Assembly (NCBI GenBank): GCA_026389285.1
Contig: JAPLID010000192.1
Coordinates: 1 to 41,303, forward strand
Direction of reading: 5' to 3'
DNA from: Cyanobacteriota bacterium
GTDB lineage: Bacteria; Cyanobacteriota; Cyanobacteriia; PCC-6307; Cyanobiaceae
Length of the DNA stretch: 41,303 nucleotides
Part shown: positions 1 to 8,002 of the stretch, piece by piece
Layout: each line of letters begins with the position of its first letter
Numbering within the stretch: the first letter of the stretch is position 1
Program-made: the position numbers and the translations under genes
Notes under the pieces: generated by a model
Database searches by the model: none
Told to the model about the DNA's origin: nothing
What the model saw: the letters and a program-made list of their open reading frames with translations, nothing else

Positions 1-1186
1 GAGCCCTGGCGACCCTTGAAGTTGCGGTTGGAGGAGCTGGCGCTGATCTGGCGGCCCTCGAGGCGATCGGGATTCATCGCCAGGCACATGGAGCAGCCCG
101 GTTCGCGCCATTCGAAACCGGCGGCACGGAACACCGCATCAAGGCCCTCGGCCTCGGCGGCGGCCGCCACCTGCTCCGATCCCGGCACCACGAAGGCCTT
201 GATGCCGGGAGCCACCTGGCGGCCGCGGGCCACGGCCGCCGCCGCCCGCAGATCACTGAGACGGCCGTTGGTGCAGCTGCCGATGAAGCAGACATCCACC
301 GGCAGGCCGGCGATCGGCATCCCTGGCACCAGATCCATGTAGCGGTAAGCCTCCTCGGCGATCGGTCGCTCGTCGGGATGGAGCTGCTCGGCGGTCGGCA
401 CGCTCTCGTCGACACCGATCCCCTGGCCCGGGGTGATGCCCCAGGTGACGGTGGGTGCAATCCCTGAGGCCTCGAACACCACCTCATCGTCGAAGACGGC
501 CTCAGGACCGCTGGCCAGGGAGCGCCACCAGTCCACCGCCCGGGACCAGGCCTGTTCCTGCGGGGCTTCGGGCCGGCCCTGCAGATAGGCGAAGGTGACG
601 GCATCGGGGTTGACGTAGCCGCAGCGGGCGCCGCCCTCGATCGCCATGTTGCAGAGCTTGACCCCCAGCACCCGGATGATGTGCAGGATCAGGTCCTTGG
701 CGGAGACCCCGCTCTGGAGGGCGCCATGAACCAGGATGCGCCGCACCTTTAGCTTGTTCATCGCCAGGCTCTGACTGGCGAGCACATCGCGCACCTGGCT
801 GGTGCCGATGCCGAAGGCGATGGCACCGAACGCCCCGTGGGTCGAGGTGTGGGAATCGCCGCAGGCCACGGTCATGCCGGGCTGGGTGAGGCCCAGCTCG
901 GGGGCGATCACATGCACGATCCCCTGGCGGCCGCTGCCCAGGCCATGCAGGGTGATGCCGTGCTCAGCGCAGTTGCGCTCGAGGGTGGTGAGCATCTCCT
1001 CGGCCAGGGGATCGGCGAACGGCCGCGCCTGGGAGGTGGTCCCAGATCGCGCAGGGCGGAAAAGGCCTGGGGGCTGGTCACCTCATGAATGAGATGCAGA
1101 CCGATGAACAGCTGGGTGGCACCACCGGGCAACTCGGCCACCCGGTGCTGCTCCCAGACCTTGTCGTAGAGGGTACCGGCGCTCAA
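1..1186 (-). pseudogene. leuC: leuC, 3-isopropylmalate dehydratase large subunit, with internal deletion and frameshift; 3' end outside window
   Basis: LeuC isomerises 2- to 3-isopropylmalate in leucine synthesis, with LeuD and a 4Fe-4S cluster. The 5' part reads [13 protein letters not shown], then [25 protein letters not shown], as in cyanobacterial LeuC. After position 1041 the family continuation is absent and the reading resumes one frame over at [15 protein letters not shown], with a junction near 1040/1041. About 18 codons plus one base appear lost (roughly 55 nt), including the conserved DHIVP block that matches the aconitase Asp-His active-site pair. The rest is intact: [18 protein letters not shown], the cluster-ligand motif GSCTNGR (about 275-300) and CSMC (about 84-98). 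The start is taken as TTG at 1186 because it fits the family N-terminus; no clear ribosome binding site is visible. As written the gene cannot give an active enzyme. A sequencing or assembly error is a real alternative. Confidence 0.85.
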
Positions 1187-1310
1187 ACGAACTGTGGAAA
1201 AGATTAGTTGCCAGCGTAGGAGCCTGAGGCGCATCAACCCCCCGAGCAACCCACCCACCCGAGCGCTCTCGCCAACATCGCGGCAGCCCCTGGCGCATCG
1301 CAACCATTCA

Positions 1311-1366
1311 GTCCTCAGTCCTCAGACCTCAGACCTCAGACCTCAGACCTCAGACCTCAGACCTCA
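1311..1366. repeat. Heptanucleotide tandem repeat, 8 units
   Basis: Eight uninterrupted 7-bp units: two of GTCCTCA followed by six of GACCTCA. The last three bases (1364-1366) are the complement of the TGA stop of the minus-strand dehydrogenase, so the array starts at that stop codon and extends into the spacer before leuC. It resembles the short tandemly repeated repetitive (STRR) sequences known from cyanobacteria, although the unit is not one I can match to a named class. Confidence 0.95.
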
Positions 1367-2335
1367 GCCAGCGTTCACCACATGAAGCGGCCGGCCCGCC
1401 AGCAGCGCCGCAACGTTGCCGGCGCTGACAGCAATCAGTCGCCGCCGGGCCGCCTGGGTGGCCCAGGCCACATGGGGCGTGATCAAACAGTTGGGGGCGC
1501 TCAGCAACGGGTGGTCGGCCCGGGGCGGCTCCAGGCTGAGCACATCAAGGCCGGCGCCGCCCAGATGGCCGCTGGCCAGGGCCGCCGCCAGATCGACCTC
1601 GTTGATCAGGGCGCCGCGGCCGGTGTTGATCAGCAGGGCGCCGGGCTTCATGCGCCCCAGGTGGGCGGCATCGATCAGGCCCTGCGTTTCCGGCCTGAGC
1701 GGACAGTGCAGGCTGACCACATCGCTCTGGCGCAGCAGCTGATCGAGCGGCACCGATGTCGGATCAGGGCTGCGGCGAAGGCTGAGCACGCGCATGCCGA
1801 AGGCCTCGGCGATGCGGGCGACGGCCGCACCGATCCGCCCCATGCCCACGATCCCGAAGGTCAGCCCGGCCAGCTCGATCAGGGGCTGATCCCAGTAGCA
1901 GAAATCAGGCCCCGCCGACCACCGCCCCTGCCGCACCGAGCTCGCCAGGCTACCGGTGTGATTGGTCAGCTCCAGCACCAGGGCGAACACGGCCTGGGCC
2001 ACCGACTGGGTTCCGTACTCCGGCACATTGCAGACCGGCAGGCCCAGACGGCGTGCCGCCGCCGCATCGACCACATCAAACCCGGTGGCGAGCACCACCA
2101 CCCCCCGCAGGCCAGAGGCCGAGGCCAGGCTGGCGGCATCGAGCCGGGTCTTGTTGGTGAGCACCACGTCGGCTGCGGCGATGCGCTCCAGCACCTGATC
2201 AGCCGCGGTGCGCTCATAAACCGTCAGATCTCCGAGCCGCTCGAGCGGCTCCCAGTCGAGATCGCCGGGATTGCTGGTGTAACCGTCGAGCAGCACCAGG
2301 CGCGGCCGTGGGGATGGGGAGGTGAACACGCTCAC
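1364..2335 (-). CDS. D-2-hydroxyacid dehydrogenase (glycerate dehydrogenase / HprA-like)
   Basis: A 323-residue NAD(P)-dependent dehydrogenase of the D-2-hydroxyacid family, probably cytosolic and acting on a small 2-hydroxy or 2-keto acid such as hydroxypyruvate or glyoxylate. The nucleotide-binding motif GIVGMGRIGAAVARIA lies near residues 160-175. The catalytic triad of the family is visible as Arg in INTGRGALINE, Glu in LSLEPP and His in TPHVAWA. Length is normal for the family. ATG start at 2335, nine bases after the stop of the DUF2811 gene on the same strand, so the two are probably cotranscribed. The stop codon is embedded in the first unit (in reading direction) of the heptanucleotide array. 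The substrate cannot be told from sequence. In a picocyanobacterium a photorespiratory hydroxypyruvate reductase role is plausible but inferred. Confidence 0.9.
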   Translation of the reverse strand: MSVFTSPSPRPRLVLLDGYTSNPGDLDWEPLERLGDLTVYERTAADQVLERIAAADVVLTNKTRLDAASLASASGLRGVVVLATGFDVVDAAAARRLGLPVCNVPEYGTQSVAQAVFALVLELTNHTGSLASSVRQGRWSAGPDFCYWDQPLIELAGLTFGIVGMGRIGAAVARIAEAFGMRVLSLRRSPDPTSVPLDQLLRQSDVVSLHCPLRPETQGLIDAAHLGRMKPGALLINTGRGALINEVDLAAALASGHLGGAGLDVLSLEPPRADHPLLSAPNCLITPHVAWATQAARRRLIAVSAGNVAALLAGRPLHVVNAG

Positions 2336-2344
2336 GCGCTGGCC

Positions 2345-2599
2345 TCAGGACGGGAATGGGGCAGGGGACGCGGTCGACGAAGGCTGCCGATGGAACAGGC
2401 CATCCAGGTAGTGGCGGGCGACGGAGCGATCCTGGCAGCCCTGCTGGAACAGGAACCCGGCCAGCGCCGCCTGCATCAGCCGGTACTGGTCCCACTGCGG
2501 GTGGACGCGAATGAACTCAGCCATGGCCTCGAAGAGGTCGAGGGGCATCTGGTTCTCGATGCTGACGAACTGGGGCGAATGGTCGGGGATCTGGCTCAA
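2345..2599 (-). CDS. DUF2811 family protein
   Basis: An 84-residue protein with the compact cyanobacterial DUF2811 pattern: SIENQMPLDLFEAM, then HPQWDQYRLMQAALAGFLFQ and QGCQDRSVARHYLDGLF. Function is unknown. The family is short, soluble and almost confined to cyanobacteria. The start is TTG at 2599, supported by an AAGGA ribosome binding site six bases upstream and by the family domain beginning within a few residues. The only in-frame ATG would cut into the domain. The C-terminal tail rich in Ser, Pro and Ala is lineage-specific. It sits immediately upstream of the D-2-hydroxyacid dehydrogenase and probably shares its transcript. Confidence 0.85.
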   Translation of the reverse strand: MSQIPDHSPQFVSIENQMPLDLFEAMAEFIRVHPQWDQYRLMQAALAGFLFQQGCQDRSVARHYLDGLFHRQPSSTASPAPFPS

Positions 2600-2786
2600 G
2601 CGGCGTCCTTGGTGATGTCGTCCCCATCACCACACGGCAGGCTCCATCCCGTCAAAGCGGCCTCCGGAGCCGCCGTCCCATCGGACCCGCGGCAGGATCT
2701 CAGCCAGGCCAGGGCCTCAGCGGGACGGCATGGGCGGCGGCGGCCGATGAGCGCGCCTACCGCGCCATGGTCAAGGGGAGAGGCTG

Positions 2787-2795
2787 TTTTCCACA
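2787..2795 (+). promoter_or_regulatory. DnaA-box-like nonamer TTTTCCACA
   Basis: An exact match to the cyanobacterial DnaA-box form TTTTCCACA. A second exact copy lies on the minus strand at 1193-1201, just upstream of leuC, and a one-mismatch copy (TTTTCAACA, minus strand) at 2865-2873. AT-rich nonamers are rare in this GC-rich background. There is no dnaN or dnaA here, so I do not call an origin. Confidence 0.35.
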
Positions 2796-2820
2796 GAACA
2801 AAAAAGGAATGCTGTCCTGG

Positions 2821-2858
2821 CAAGGGTTGTTCTTGCTGCAAACCGGGGAAAACCCTTG
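2821..2858. other. Perfect 8-bp inverted repeat (possible hairpin)
   Basis: CAAGGGTT at 2821-2828 is the exact reverse complement of AACCCTTG at 2851-2858, with a 22-base loop. It lies in the AT-rich patch upstream of DUF2811. It could be a leader hairpin or part of a small RNA. No T-run follows immediately, so it is not a clear terminator. Confidence 0.4.
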
Positions 2859-3122
2859 TTCCACTGTTGAAAACTTCTGAGAGAACGCGGAAAACTCCAG
2901 CCGTCAGGATTGGTGATCGTTCAGGCCCCCGGCTGCAGAGATACCGATGAACGTCGCGATCAGCAAGGGCTGAGGCAGGACCGGACAGAGCACTCCAGCC
3001 CGAGCTGCAGGGCAGGTCTCCGGCGCTGAGTCCGAGGCAGCTGATGGCCGCCACGCTGAACAGATTGAGCTTGCGGCGTGGTCAGGCAGGCCACTCGCAG
3101 CAACCGGGATCACCCTCGCCGT

Positions 3123-4391
3123 TCAGTCCAGAGCCAGTCGCAGGCGGTTGAGGGCCTCACCGATGCTGAGGGTCTGGATCCAGCTGCGGCCGCGGCTGGC
3201 GCCGAACTGCACCCCTTCGCTGCTGGATCCGTGCGGGCCAGCCAGGGCAAGATGCACCAGACCGACCGGTTTGTCCGGGCTGCCACCCCCCGGTCCGGCG
3301 ATGCCGGAGACCGCCAGGGCCCAGGTGCTGCCGGTCAGGCGCTGCACACCCTCGGCCATCGCCCGGGCCACCGGATCACTAACAGCGCCATGCTCGCGCA
3401 GCAGCTCGGCCGGCACCGCCAGCAACTGCTGCTTGACGGCGTTGGCGTAAGCGATCACGCCGCCGAGGAACACATCGGAAGCCCCCGGCACCGCCGCCAG
3501 AGCCGCCCCCAGGCCACCACCGGTGCAGGATTCGGCCACCGCCAGGCTCTGGCCCCGCAGGCGCAGCTTCGCCAGCACCACCGAAGCCAGGCTGTCGTCG
3601 TCGCCACCGAAGCAGCTCTGACCCAGTCGGGCCCGCACCTCGGCCTCCAGTGGATCCAGCAGGGCCTCGGCGGCCTGCTGATCCGCCGCTGCCGCCGTGA
3701 GCCGCAGGCTGACGTCACCGGCCCCGGCGTAGGGCGCCACGGTGGGGTTGGCGCCGGCCAGCAGATCCTCGACCCGGAGCGCCAGCGTCGATTCGGCCAC
3801 CCCCCAGAAGCGCAGGATGCGGCTGGCGAACACCCCCTGGGCCAGGCCAGCCTGCTGCAGCCAGGGAGCGGCGGTGGCGCTCCACATCGCCTTCATCTCG
3901 CTGGGCACCCCCGGAAAGGTGAGCACGGTGAAGCCCGGTACCGGTGTCCAGATCATCCCTGGCGCGGTGCCGGTGGGATTGGGCAGCAGGGTGGCGCCGA
4001 CCGGCAGCAGGGCCTGGCGGCGCACCTCCGGCGAAGGGGGGCGGCCGCGCCTCGTCATTTTCGTCTGGATATCAGCCCACACCTCAGCTCGCTCCTCCAG
4101 GGGCGCCTCAAAGGCGGCGGCGATCGCCTCGGTGGTGAGGTCGTCCGGGGTGGGGCCGAGGCCGCCGGTGGTGATCAGCAACCGGCAACGCCGCGAGGCC
4201 GACTGCACGGCGCAAATCAGGCGGGCCCGGTGATCACCCACCACCTCCTGGCGGTGATGGGGAATGCCGAGACTGGCCAGCTGCTCGGCCAACCAGCGGG
4301 CGTTGCTGTTGACGATGTTGCCCAGCAGCAACTCCGTGCCGACGCAGAGAATCTCGGCCGCGGCCGTCTCGGGGCGGGAGGGTTGGATCAC
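3123..4391 (-). CDS. cinA: CinA, competence/damage-inducible protein (molybdopterin-binding + nicotinamide-nucleotide amidase domains)
   Basis: A 422-residue CinA of normal length. The N-terminal MoCF_biosynth domain (about residues 8-175) begins [19 protein letters not shown] and contains [14 protein letters not shown]. The C-terminal CinA amidase domain (about 265-420) contains [14 protein letters not shown] and [20 protein letters not shown]. The family C-terminal domain deamidates nicotinamide mononucleotide in pyridine-nucleotide recycling; the N-terminal domain in other members has ADP-ribose pyrophosphatase activity. Start is GTG at 4391, which overlaps the upstream gene's stop as GTGA, indicating translational coupling with the WecA/MraY-like gene. 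An open frame continues upstream to 5183, but that part is a shadow of the neighbour. Confidence 0.93.
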   Translation of the reverse strand: MIQPSRPETAAAEILCVGTELLLGNIVNSNARWLAEQLASLGIPHHRQEVVGDHRARLICAVQSASRRCRLLITTGGLGPTPDDLTTEAIAAAFEAPLEERAEVWADIQTKMTRRGRPPSPEVRRQALLPVGATLLPNPTGTAPGMIWTPVPGFTVLTFPGVPSEMKAMWSATAAPWLQQAGLAQGVFASRILRFWGVAESTLALRVEDLLAGANPTVAPYAGAGDVSLRLTAAAADQQAAEALLDPLEAEVRARLGQSCFGGDDDSLASVVLAKLRLRGQSLAVAESCTGGGLGAALAAVPGASDVFLGGVIAYANAVKQQLLAVPAELLREHGAVSDPVARAMAEGVQRLTGSTWALAVSGIAGPGGGSPDKPVGLVHLALAGPHGSSSEGVQFGASRGRSWIQTLSIGEALNRLRLALD

Positions 4392-5470
4392 CCCGCCTCC
4401 TGCTGCATCTGGCGGCGGAAGACCACCACGACCGCGATCAGCGCCGCCGTGGCCAGGCCCAGCCAGAGGAAGCGCAGCTCGGCGTCGGCGATCACCAGGG
4501 CCAGGGCCGCCAGCCACTGGGTGAAGGCATAGATCAGCACCACGGTGCGGCGATGGCTGAACCCGGCCCGCAACAACCGGTGATGCAGATGGCGCCGGTC
4601 GGGATAGAAGGGGGAGCGGCCCTCGCTGAGGCGCCCCATGATCACCGCCGACATATCGGCTAGGGGCAGGGACAGAATCAGCAGCGGCAGCAGCAGACTC
4701 ACCCCGGTCAGCTCCTTGGCCGGCCCGACGATGCTGATCGCCGCCAGGGCGAAACCGAGGAAATAGGAGCCGCCATCGCCCATGAAGATGCGGGCGGGAT
4801 TGAAGTTGTGGCGCAGGAAACCGAGGCAGGCCCCCGCCAGGGCGGCCGCTAACAGGCCGGCAGCCGGTTGATGCAGGCTGTAGCTGACCGACAGCAGGCC
4901 CACCGCCGCGATGCCGCTGACGCCGGCCGCCAGCCCATCGAGACCATCGAGCCAGTTGATGGCATTGGTGATCCCGACCAGCCAGATCACAGTGGCCAGC
5001 AGGCTCAGGGCTGCCGAGAGCTCCAGGTTGAGACTGTGGCCGAAGAGGGGGATCGGGAAGTTGATGTGGCTGATCCGCACCCCCTGGCTCCAGACCGCCA
5101 TCGCCACCACCAGCTGACCGGCCAGCCGGGGCAGGGGCGGCAAGGCGAACAGGTCGTCGGCCAGGCCGATGACGAAGAAGCACAGGGCACCGGCCAGGGT
5201 GGTCCAGATCAGCTGGTCCTTGTCAGGGAGCAGATCGGCGAAGCCGCCCAGCAGCCAGGTGAGGGTGAGGGCGAGGCTGAATCCCATGACGATGCCGACC
5301 CCACCGAGGCGCACCATCGGCATGGTGTGCTGCTTGCGCGGATCGGGAGCATCCACCAGACCCCAGCGCAGACCCAGCAGCCGCACCAACGGCACGACCA
5401 GGCCGGTGAGCAGGGCCGCTACGGCAAGGGTGAGCAGGGCCGCTGCAATGGGGCTGTAAGCGAGCGTCAC
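4388..5470 (-). CDS. WecA/MraY-family undecaprenyl-phosphate GlcNAc-1-phosphate transferase
   Basis: A 360-residue polytopic membrane enzyme of the MraY/WecA/TagO superfamily, which transfers a sugar-1-phosphate from a UDP-sugar to undecaprenyl phosphate and so starts surface-polysaccharide assembly. Motifs seen: [18 protein letters not shown] near residue 42, the Mg-binding [46 protein letters not shown] and the cytosolic histidine motif [12 protein letters not shown] near the C-terminus. The HLHHRL loop and length favour WecA-type over MraY. About ten hydrophobic segments are apparent. It lies between glyA and cinA on the same strand, overlapping cinA by four bases. A WecG/TagA/CpsF transferase at 20.6-21.3 kb could act on its product, but this link is inferred. 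Confidence 0.9.
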   Translation of the reverse strand: MTLAYSPIAAALLTLAVAALLTGLVVPLVRLLGLRWGLVDAPDPRKQHTMPMVRLGGVGIVMGFSLALTLTWLLGGFADLLPDKDQLIWTTLAGALCFFVIGLADDLFALPPLPRLAGQLVVAMAVWSQGVRISHINFPIPLFGHSLNLELSAALSLLATVIWLVGITNAINWLDGLDGLAAGVSGIAAVGLLSVSYSLHQPAAGLLAAALAGACLGFLRHNFNPARIFMGDGGSYFLGFALAAISIVGPAKELTGVSLLLPLLILSLPLADMSAVIMGRLSEGRSPFYPDRRHLHHRLLRAGFSHRRTVVLIYAFTQWLAALALVIADAELRFLWLGLATAALIAVVVVFRRQMQQEAG

Positions 5471-5528
5471 AATGGAGGGACGGGAAGCAGCAGGCCAATA
5501 GGCGCCACCTTACGGGCGAGGCCCGGGT

Positions 5529-6806
5529 TCAGGCGGTCTGGAACTGAGGTTGTTGGGCATAGAGGGGAAAACGCCGGCATAGATCGGCCACCCGCTGCCG
5601 GCAGCGCTGTTCGACGCCGGCATCCTCACGCTGGATCAGCCGGTCGGCGATCACATCGGCCACCTCGCGGAAGGCCGCCGCATCGAAGCCCCGGGTGGTG
5701 AGGGCAGCGCTGCCGAGGCGCAGGCCACTGGTCACGAAGGGGGACTCGGGATCGAAGGGCACCGTGTTCTTGTTGGCGGTGATCTGGACCTCGCTGACCA
5801 GCAGATCGGCCACCTTGCCGGTGAGACCGATCGAGCGCAGATCCAGCAGCACGATGTGGTTGTCGGTGCCGCCGGAAACCACCGTGATGCCCCGCTCCTG
5901 CAACCGCTCCGCGAGGGCCTGGGCGTTGACCACCACCTGCTCGCTGTAGGTGCGGAAGGAGGGCTGAAGGGCCTCGCCGAAAGCCACCGCCTTGGCAGCG
6001 ATCACGTGCTCGAGCGGGCCGCCCTGGGTACCGGGGAAGACCGCCTTGTCGAACTGTTTACCGAAATCGGCGTCGTTGCAGAGGATCAGGCCGCCGCGGG
6101 GACCGCGCAGGGTCTTGTGGGTGGTCGTGGTGACCACATGACAGTGGGGCAGGGGACTGGGATGGACCTCAGCCGCCACTAGACCGGCGATGTGGGCCAT
6201 GTCGGCGAGCAGATAGGCGCCCACCTCATCGGCGATGGCGCGGAAGGCGGCGAAGTCGATCGTGCGCGGATAGGCGGAGCCGCCGCAGATGATCAGCCTG
6301 GGGCGATGCTCCAGGGCCAGCTCGCGGATCAGGGCGTGGTTGAGGGTCTGGGTCTGGGGATCGACGCCGTAGTGGACGGGCTTGAACCACTTGCCCGAGA
6401 CATTGACCGATGATCCATGGCTGAGGTGCCCCCCGTGGGAGAGGTCCATGCCCAGGATCGTGTCGCCGGGCTGGAGCAGGGCCAGGAACACGGCGAAGTT
6501 GGCCTGGGCGCCGCTGTGGGGCTGCACATTCGCCCAGGCGGCACCGAACAGCTGCATCGCCCGCTTGATCGCCAGCTCCTCGATGGCGTCGACGTGCTCA
6601 CAGCCGCCGTAGTAACGCTTGTGGGGCAGGCCTTCGGCGTATTTGTTGGTGAGCACCGAGCCCTGGGCCTCCATCACGGCCAGGGAGGCGAAGTTCTCGC
6701 TGGCGATCAGCTCCAGATGGGTCTGCTGGCGCTCCAGCTCCTTGGCGATCAGCTCGGCAATGGCGGGATCAGCACTGCTGAGAGGGGTGTCGATCAGGTC
6801 CGCCAT
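5529..6806 (-). CDS. glyA: Serine hydroxymethyltransferase GlyA
   Basis: A PLP enzyme interconverting serine and glycine with transfer of a one-carbon unit to tetrahydrofolate; 425 residues, normal length. Visible landmarks: [24 protein letters not shown], the substrate and PLP region [17 protein letters not shown], the aspartate in [19 protein letters not shown], and the PLP lysine K231 in [16 protein letters not shown]. The C-terminal small domain is complete. The start is ATG at 6806, which gives the usual N-terminus; the frame stays open upstream but that extension is low-complexity and unlike the family. It is first in a likely operon with the WecA-like gene and cinA, and is separated by a terminator from the upstream tRNA-Arg. 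It also supplies glycine/serine exchange for photorespiration. Confidence 0.97.
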   Translation of the reverse strand: MADLIDTPLSSADPAIAELIAKELERQQTHLELIASENFASLAVMEAQGSVLTNKYAEGLPHKRYYGGCEHVDAIEELAIKRAMQLFGAAWANVQPHSGAQANFAVFLALLQPGDTILGMDLSHGGHLSHGSSVNVSGKWFKPVHYGVDPQTQTLNHALIRELALEHRPRLIICGGSAYPRTIDFAAFRAIADEVGAYLLADMAHIAGLVAAEVHPSPLPHCHVVTTTTHKTLRGPRGGLILCNDADFGKQFDKAVFPGTQGGPLEHVIAAKAVAFGEALQPSFRTYSEQVVVNAQALAERLQERGITVVSGGTDNHIVLLDLRSIGLTGKVADLLVSEVQITANKNTVPFDPESPFVTSGLRLGSAALTTRGFDAAAFREVADVIADRLIQREDAGVEQRCRQRVADLCRRFPLYAQQPQFQTA

Positions 6807-6891
6807 GGGAGCCGCACGGAAGTGAGTCGATCGTAGGCACTGGCGAGGCTCTACCCCGGGCGTCGTGTGCCGCCCCGGACCGGGGCCAGGC

Positions 6892-6919
6892 AAAAAAAAG
6901 CCGCCCCTCGGGACGGCTG
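6892..6919 (-). terminator. Rho-independent terminator after tRNA-Arg
   Basis: Read on the minus strand: a stem of AGCCGTCCC pairing with GGGCGGCT around a GAG loop (one G-T pair), followed by eight T residues. It lies just 3' of tRNA-Arg and upstream of glyA, so it should separate the two transcripts. Confidence 0.85.
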
Positions 6920-6929
6920 AACCGTGAAC

Positions 6930-7002
6930 GCGCCTGGAGAGATTCGAACTCCCGACCCTCTGATCCGTAGTCAGATGCTCTAATCCGCTGAGCTACAAGC
7001 GC
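6930..7002 (-). tRNA. tRNA-Arg(ACG)
   Basis: A 73-nt cloverleaf on the minus strand. The acceptor stem GCGCTTG pairs with CAGGCGC (one G-T pair). The anticodon stem TCTGA/TCAGA encloses the loop CTACGGA, giving anticodon ACG. The T-arm has GGGAG TTCGAAT CTCTC. The 3' CCA is not encoded. In bacteria the A34 of this tRNA is usually converted to inosine. Confidence 0.95.
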
Positions 7003-7118
7003 CTGCTTTCACATTCTCACCGCATAGGGTGCCCATCCGTCAACCAGGCTGCCTGCCACGGGCTCCGCTCCCGGGAATCAGCCCCTGGCCCACCCGACCC
7101 CGAACCCTGCTAATCCCC

Positions 7119-7370
7119 ATGCCGATCCGTTGGTACGGCCCCGCCGATCCCGCCGACCCCACCTACAGGCACTTCGAGCGCATCGTCAATCTCACACTCC
7201 ACGCCATGGCCTTCGCGGCCCTCAACAGCGGCCTCTGGTTCGTGCAGGGCCTGCGCCACCCCTGGCCCCACCTCGACTGGCTGACCCTGGGCTGGGGCGC
7301 CGCCCTGCTCGTCCATGGCAGCGTGGTGGTGGCCCTGCGCCCCAGACCCGCGAGCGAACCCTCCCCATGA
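7119..7370 (+). CDS. Small 2TM-domain membrane protein
   Basis: An 83-residue protein with two predicted membrane segments: LTLHAMAFAALNSGLWFV (about 27-44) and LTLGWGAALLVHGSVVVAL (about 55-73), preceded by DPTYRHFERIVNLT. This matches the small 2TM-domain family (basic/aromatic helix, two helices, short loop with Trp/Pro), whose function is unknown. ATG at 7119 is chosen because the family start lies there; an upstream in-frame ATG at 7029 would add an unrelated proline-rich stretch. Its stop overlaps the start of the next gene as ATGA, so the two are translationally coupled. Confidence 0.8.
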   Translation: MPIRWYGPADPADPTYRHFERIVNLTLHAMAFAALNSGLWFVQGLRHPWPHLDWLTLGWGAALLVHGSVVVALRPRPASEPSP

Positions 7371-7657
7371 CCATCGATGCCCGGGACCTCGACGAACTAC
7401 GCCGCTCCATCGCCGATCGCCTTTACGTGCAGATCGCCGGCTGGCATCTCTACCTCGGGGATGCGGGCCTGGCCGAGGCCCTGGCGATCGAATGCGCCGG
7501 CCGGCTCAGCCAGGGAGCCGAAGTCTGCGCCCGTCAGTCGCTGGAGGCGGTGCAGGTGCCGATCGGCGGCGGCGCCACCCGGCTGCCCCTGGCCCGCCTG
7601 GTGCCTCCCGGCCAGCTGCGCGATCTGGAGGAACTACTGGAGCCGTTCTGCCGATAG
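7367..7657 (+). CDS. DUF3181 family protein
   Basis: A 96-residue soluble protein matching the cyanobacterial DUF3181 pattern: IADRLYVQIAGWHLYLGDAG near residues 15-34, then VQVPIGGGATRLPLARLVPP and a C-terminal LRDLEELLEPFCR. Function is unknown. The ATG at 7367 overlaps the preceding stop (ATGA). It belongs to a run of three short conserved genes on the plus strand. Confidence 0.8.
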   Translation: MTIDARDLDELRRSIADRLYVQIAGWHLYLGDAGLAEALAIECAGRLSQGAEVCARQSLEAVQVPIGGGATRLPLARLVPPGQLRDLEELLEPFCR

Positions 7658-7681
7658 GGTGTCAGCTCACGCAAACGGGCT

Positions 7682-7939
7682 GTGCTGATCATTGAGGTCA
7701 CCAATGCCCGTGAAGTGGTGCGGCAACGGATCGGCCGCCTAGGCAGCCGGCTGATCGGCAAGGTGGTTGACGCCGAGGCCCAGGTGGAGAAGGCGCTGAT
7801 GCAGGAGCTGGAAACCGCCTTCCGCGACTTCGGCATCGAGGCCCGCATCTATTCCGTCGATGGCCCGCAGATGCTGGGGCGCTCCCACCTGGAAATCCCG
7901 CTGCAGGTGCGCGAGGAGCGCCAGGTCAAGCAGCCCTGA
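7682..7939 (+). CDS. Conserved cyanobacterial hypothetical protein
   Basis: An 85-residue protein beginning (GTG start at 7682) with MLIIEVTNAREVVRQRIGRL, then GKVVDAEAQVEKALMQELE, FGIEARIYSVDGPQMLGRSH and LEIPLQVREERQVKQP. I recognise the overall sequence as a conserved short cyanobacterial protein but cannot assign a function. It is charged and soluble, probably alpha/beta, with no membrane segment or signal peptide. GTG is the only sensible start, since the conserved MLIIEV begins there. It follows DUF3181 by 24 bases and converges on murJ. Confidence 0.75.
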   Translation: MLIIEVTNAREVVRQRIGRLGSRLIGKVVDAEAQVEKALMQELETAFRDFGIEARIYSVDGPQMLGRSHLEIPLQVREERQVKQP

Positions 7940-8002
7940 ACCGGATTCCGGCTTGGCCTTGGTTGTGATTTTGGACCGATGCGAACCCGCCCGGCAGCGA
8001 CT

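Larger units (their letters stand above)
2600..3122. other. Gene-free spacer with an AT-rich patch
   Basis: About 520 bases between cinA (ending at 3123) and DUF2811, both on the minus strand. Open frames exist, the longest on the minus strand reaching 3054, but none resembles a protein I know and their composition is that of GC-rich shadow frames. At about 2780-2900 the sequence becomes AT-richer, with oligo-A tracts, one TTTTCCACA nonamer and an inverted repeat. This may be the promoter or leader region for DUF2811 and the dehydrogenase. Confidence 0.6.

Noticed and set aside
1311..1366. CRISPR array
   Set aside because: The units are only 7 bp with no spacers, and there are no cas genes in the window.
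1193..2873. Replication origin
   Set aside because: Only two exact DnaA-box-like nonamers 1.6 kb apart, with no dnaN, dnaA or skew information. Reported only as a weak finding.
1382..2950. A 522-codon open frame on the plus strand
   Set aside because: It lies antisense to the clear dehydrogenase and DUF2811 genes, is rich in Gln, Gly and Arg with no motif, and is a typical GC-rich shadow frame.
2596..3054. A 152-codon minus-strand frame just upstream of DUF2811
   Set aside because: It ends next to the DUF2811 start but resembles no family, and its residue content is that of non-coding GC-rich DNA. The DUF2811 ribosome binding site lies inside it.
4392..5183. A longer CinA with an N-terminal extension to 5183
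   Set aside because: The extension is a shadow frame of the WecA-like membrane protein. The CinA family N-terminus starts at GTG 4391.
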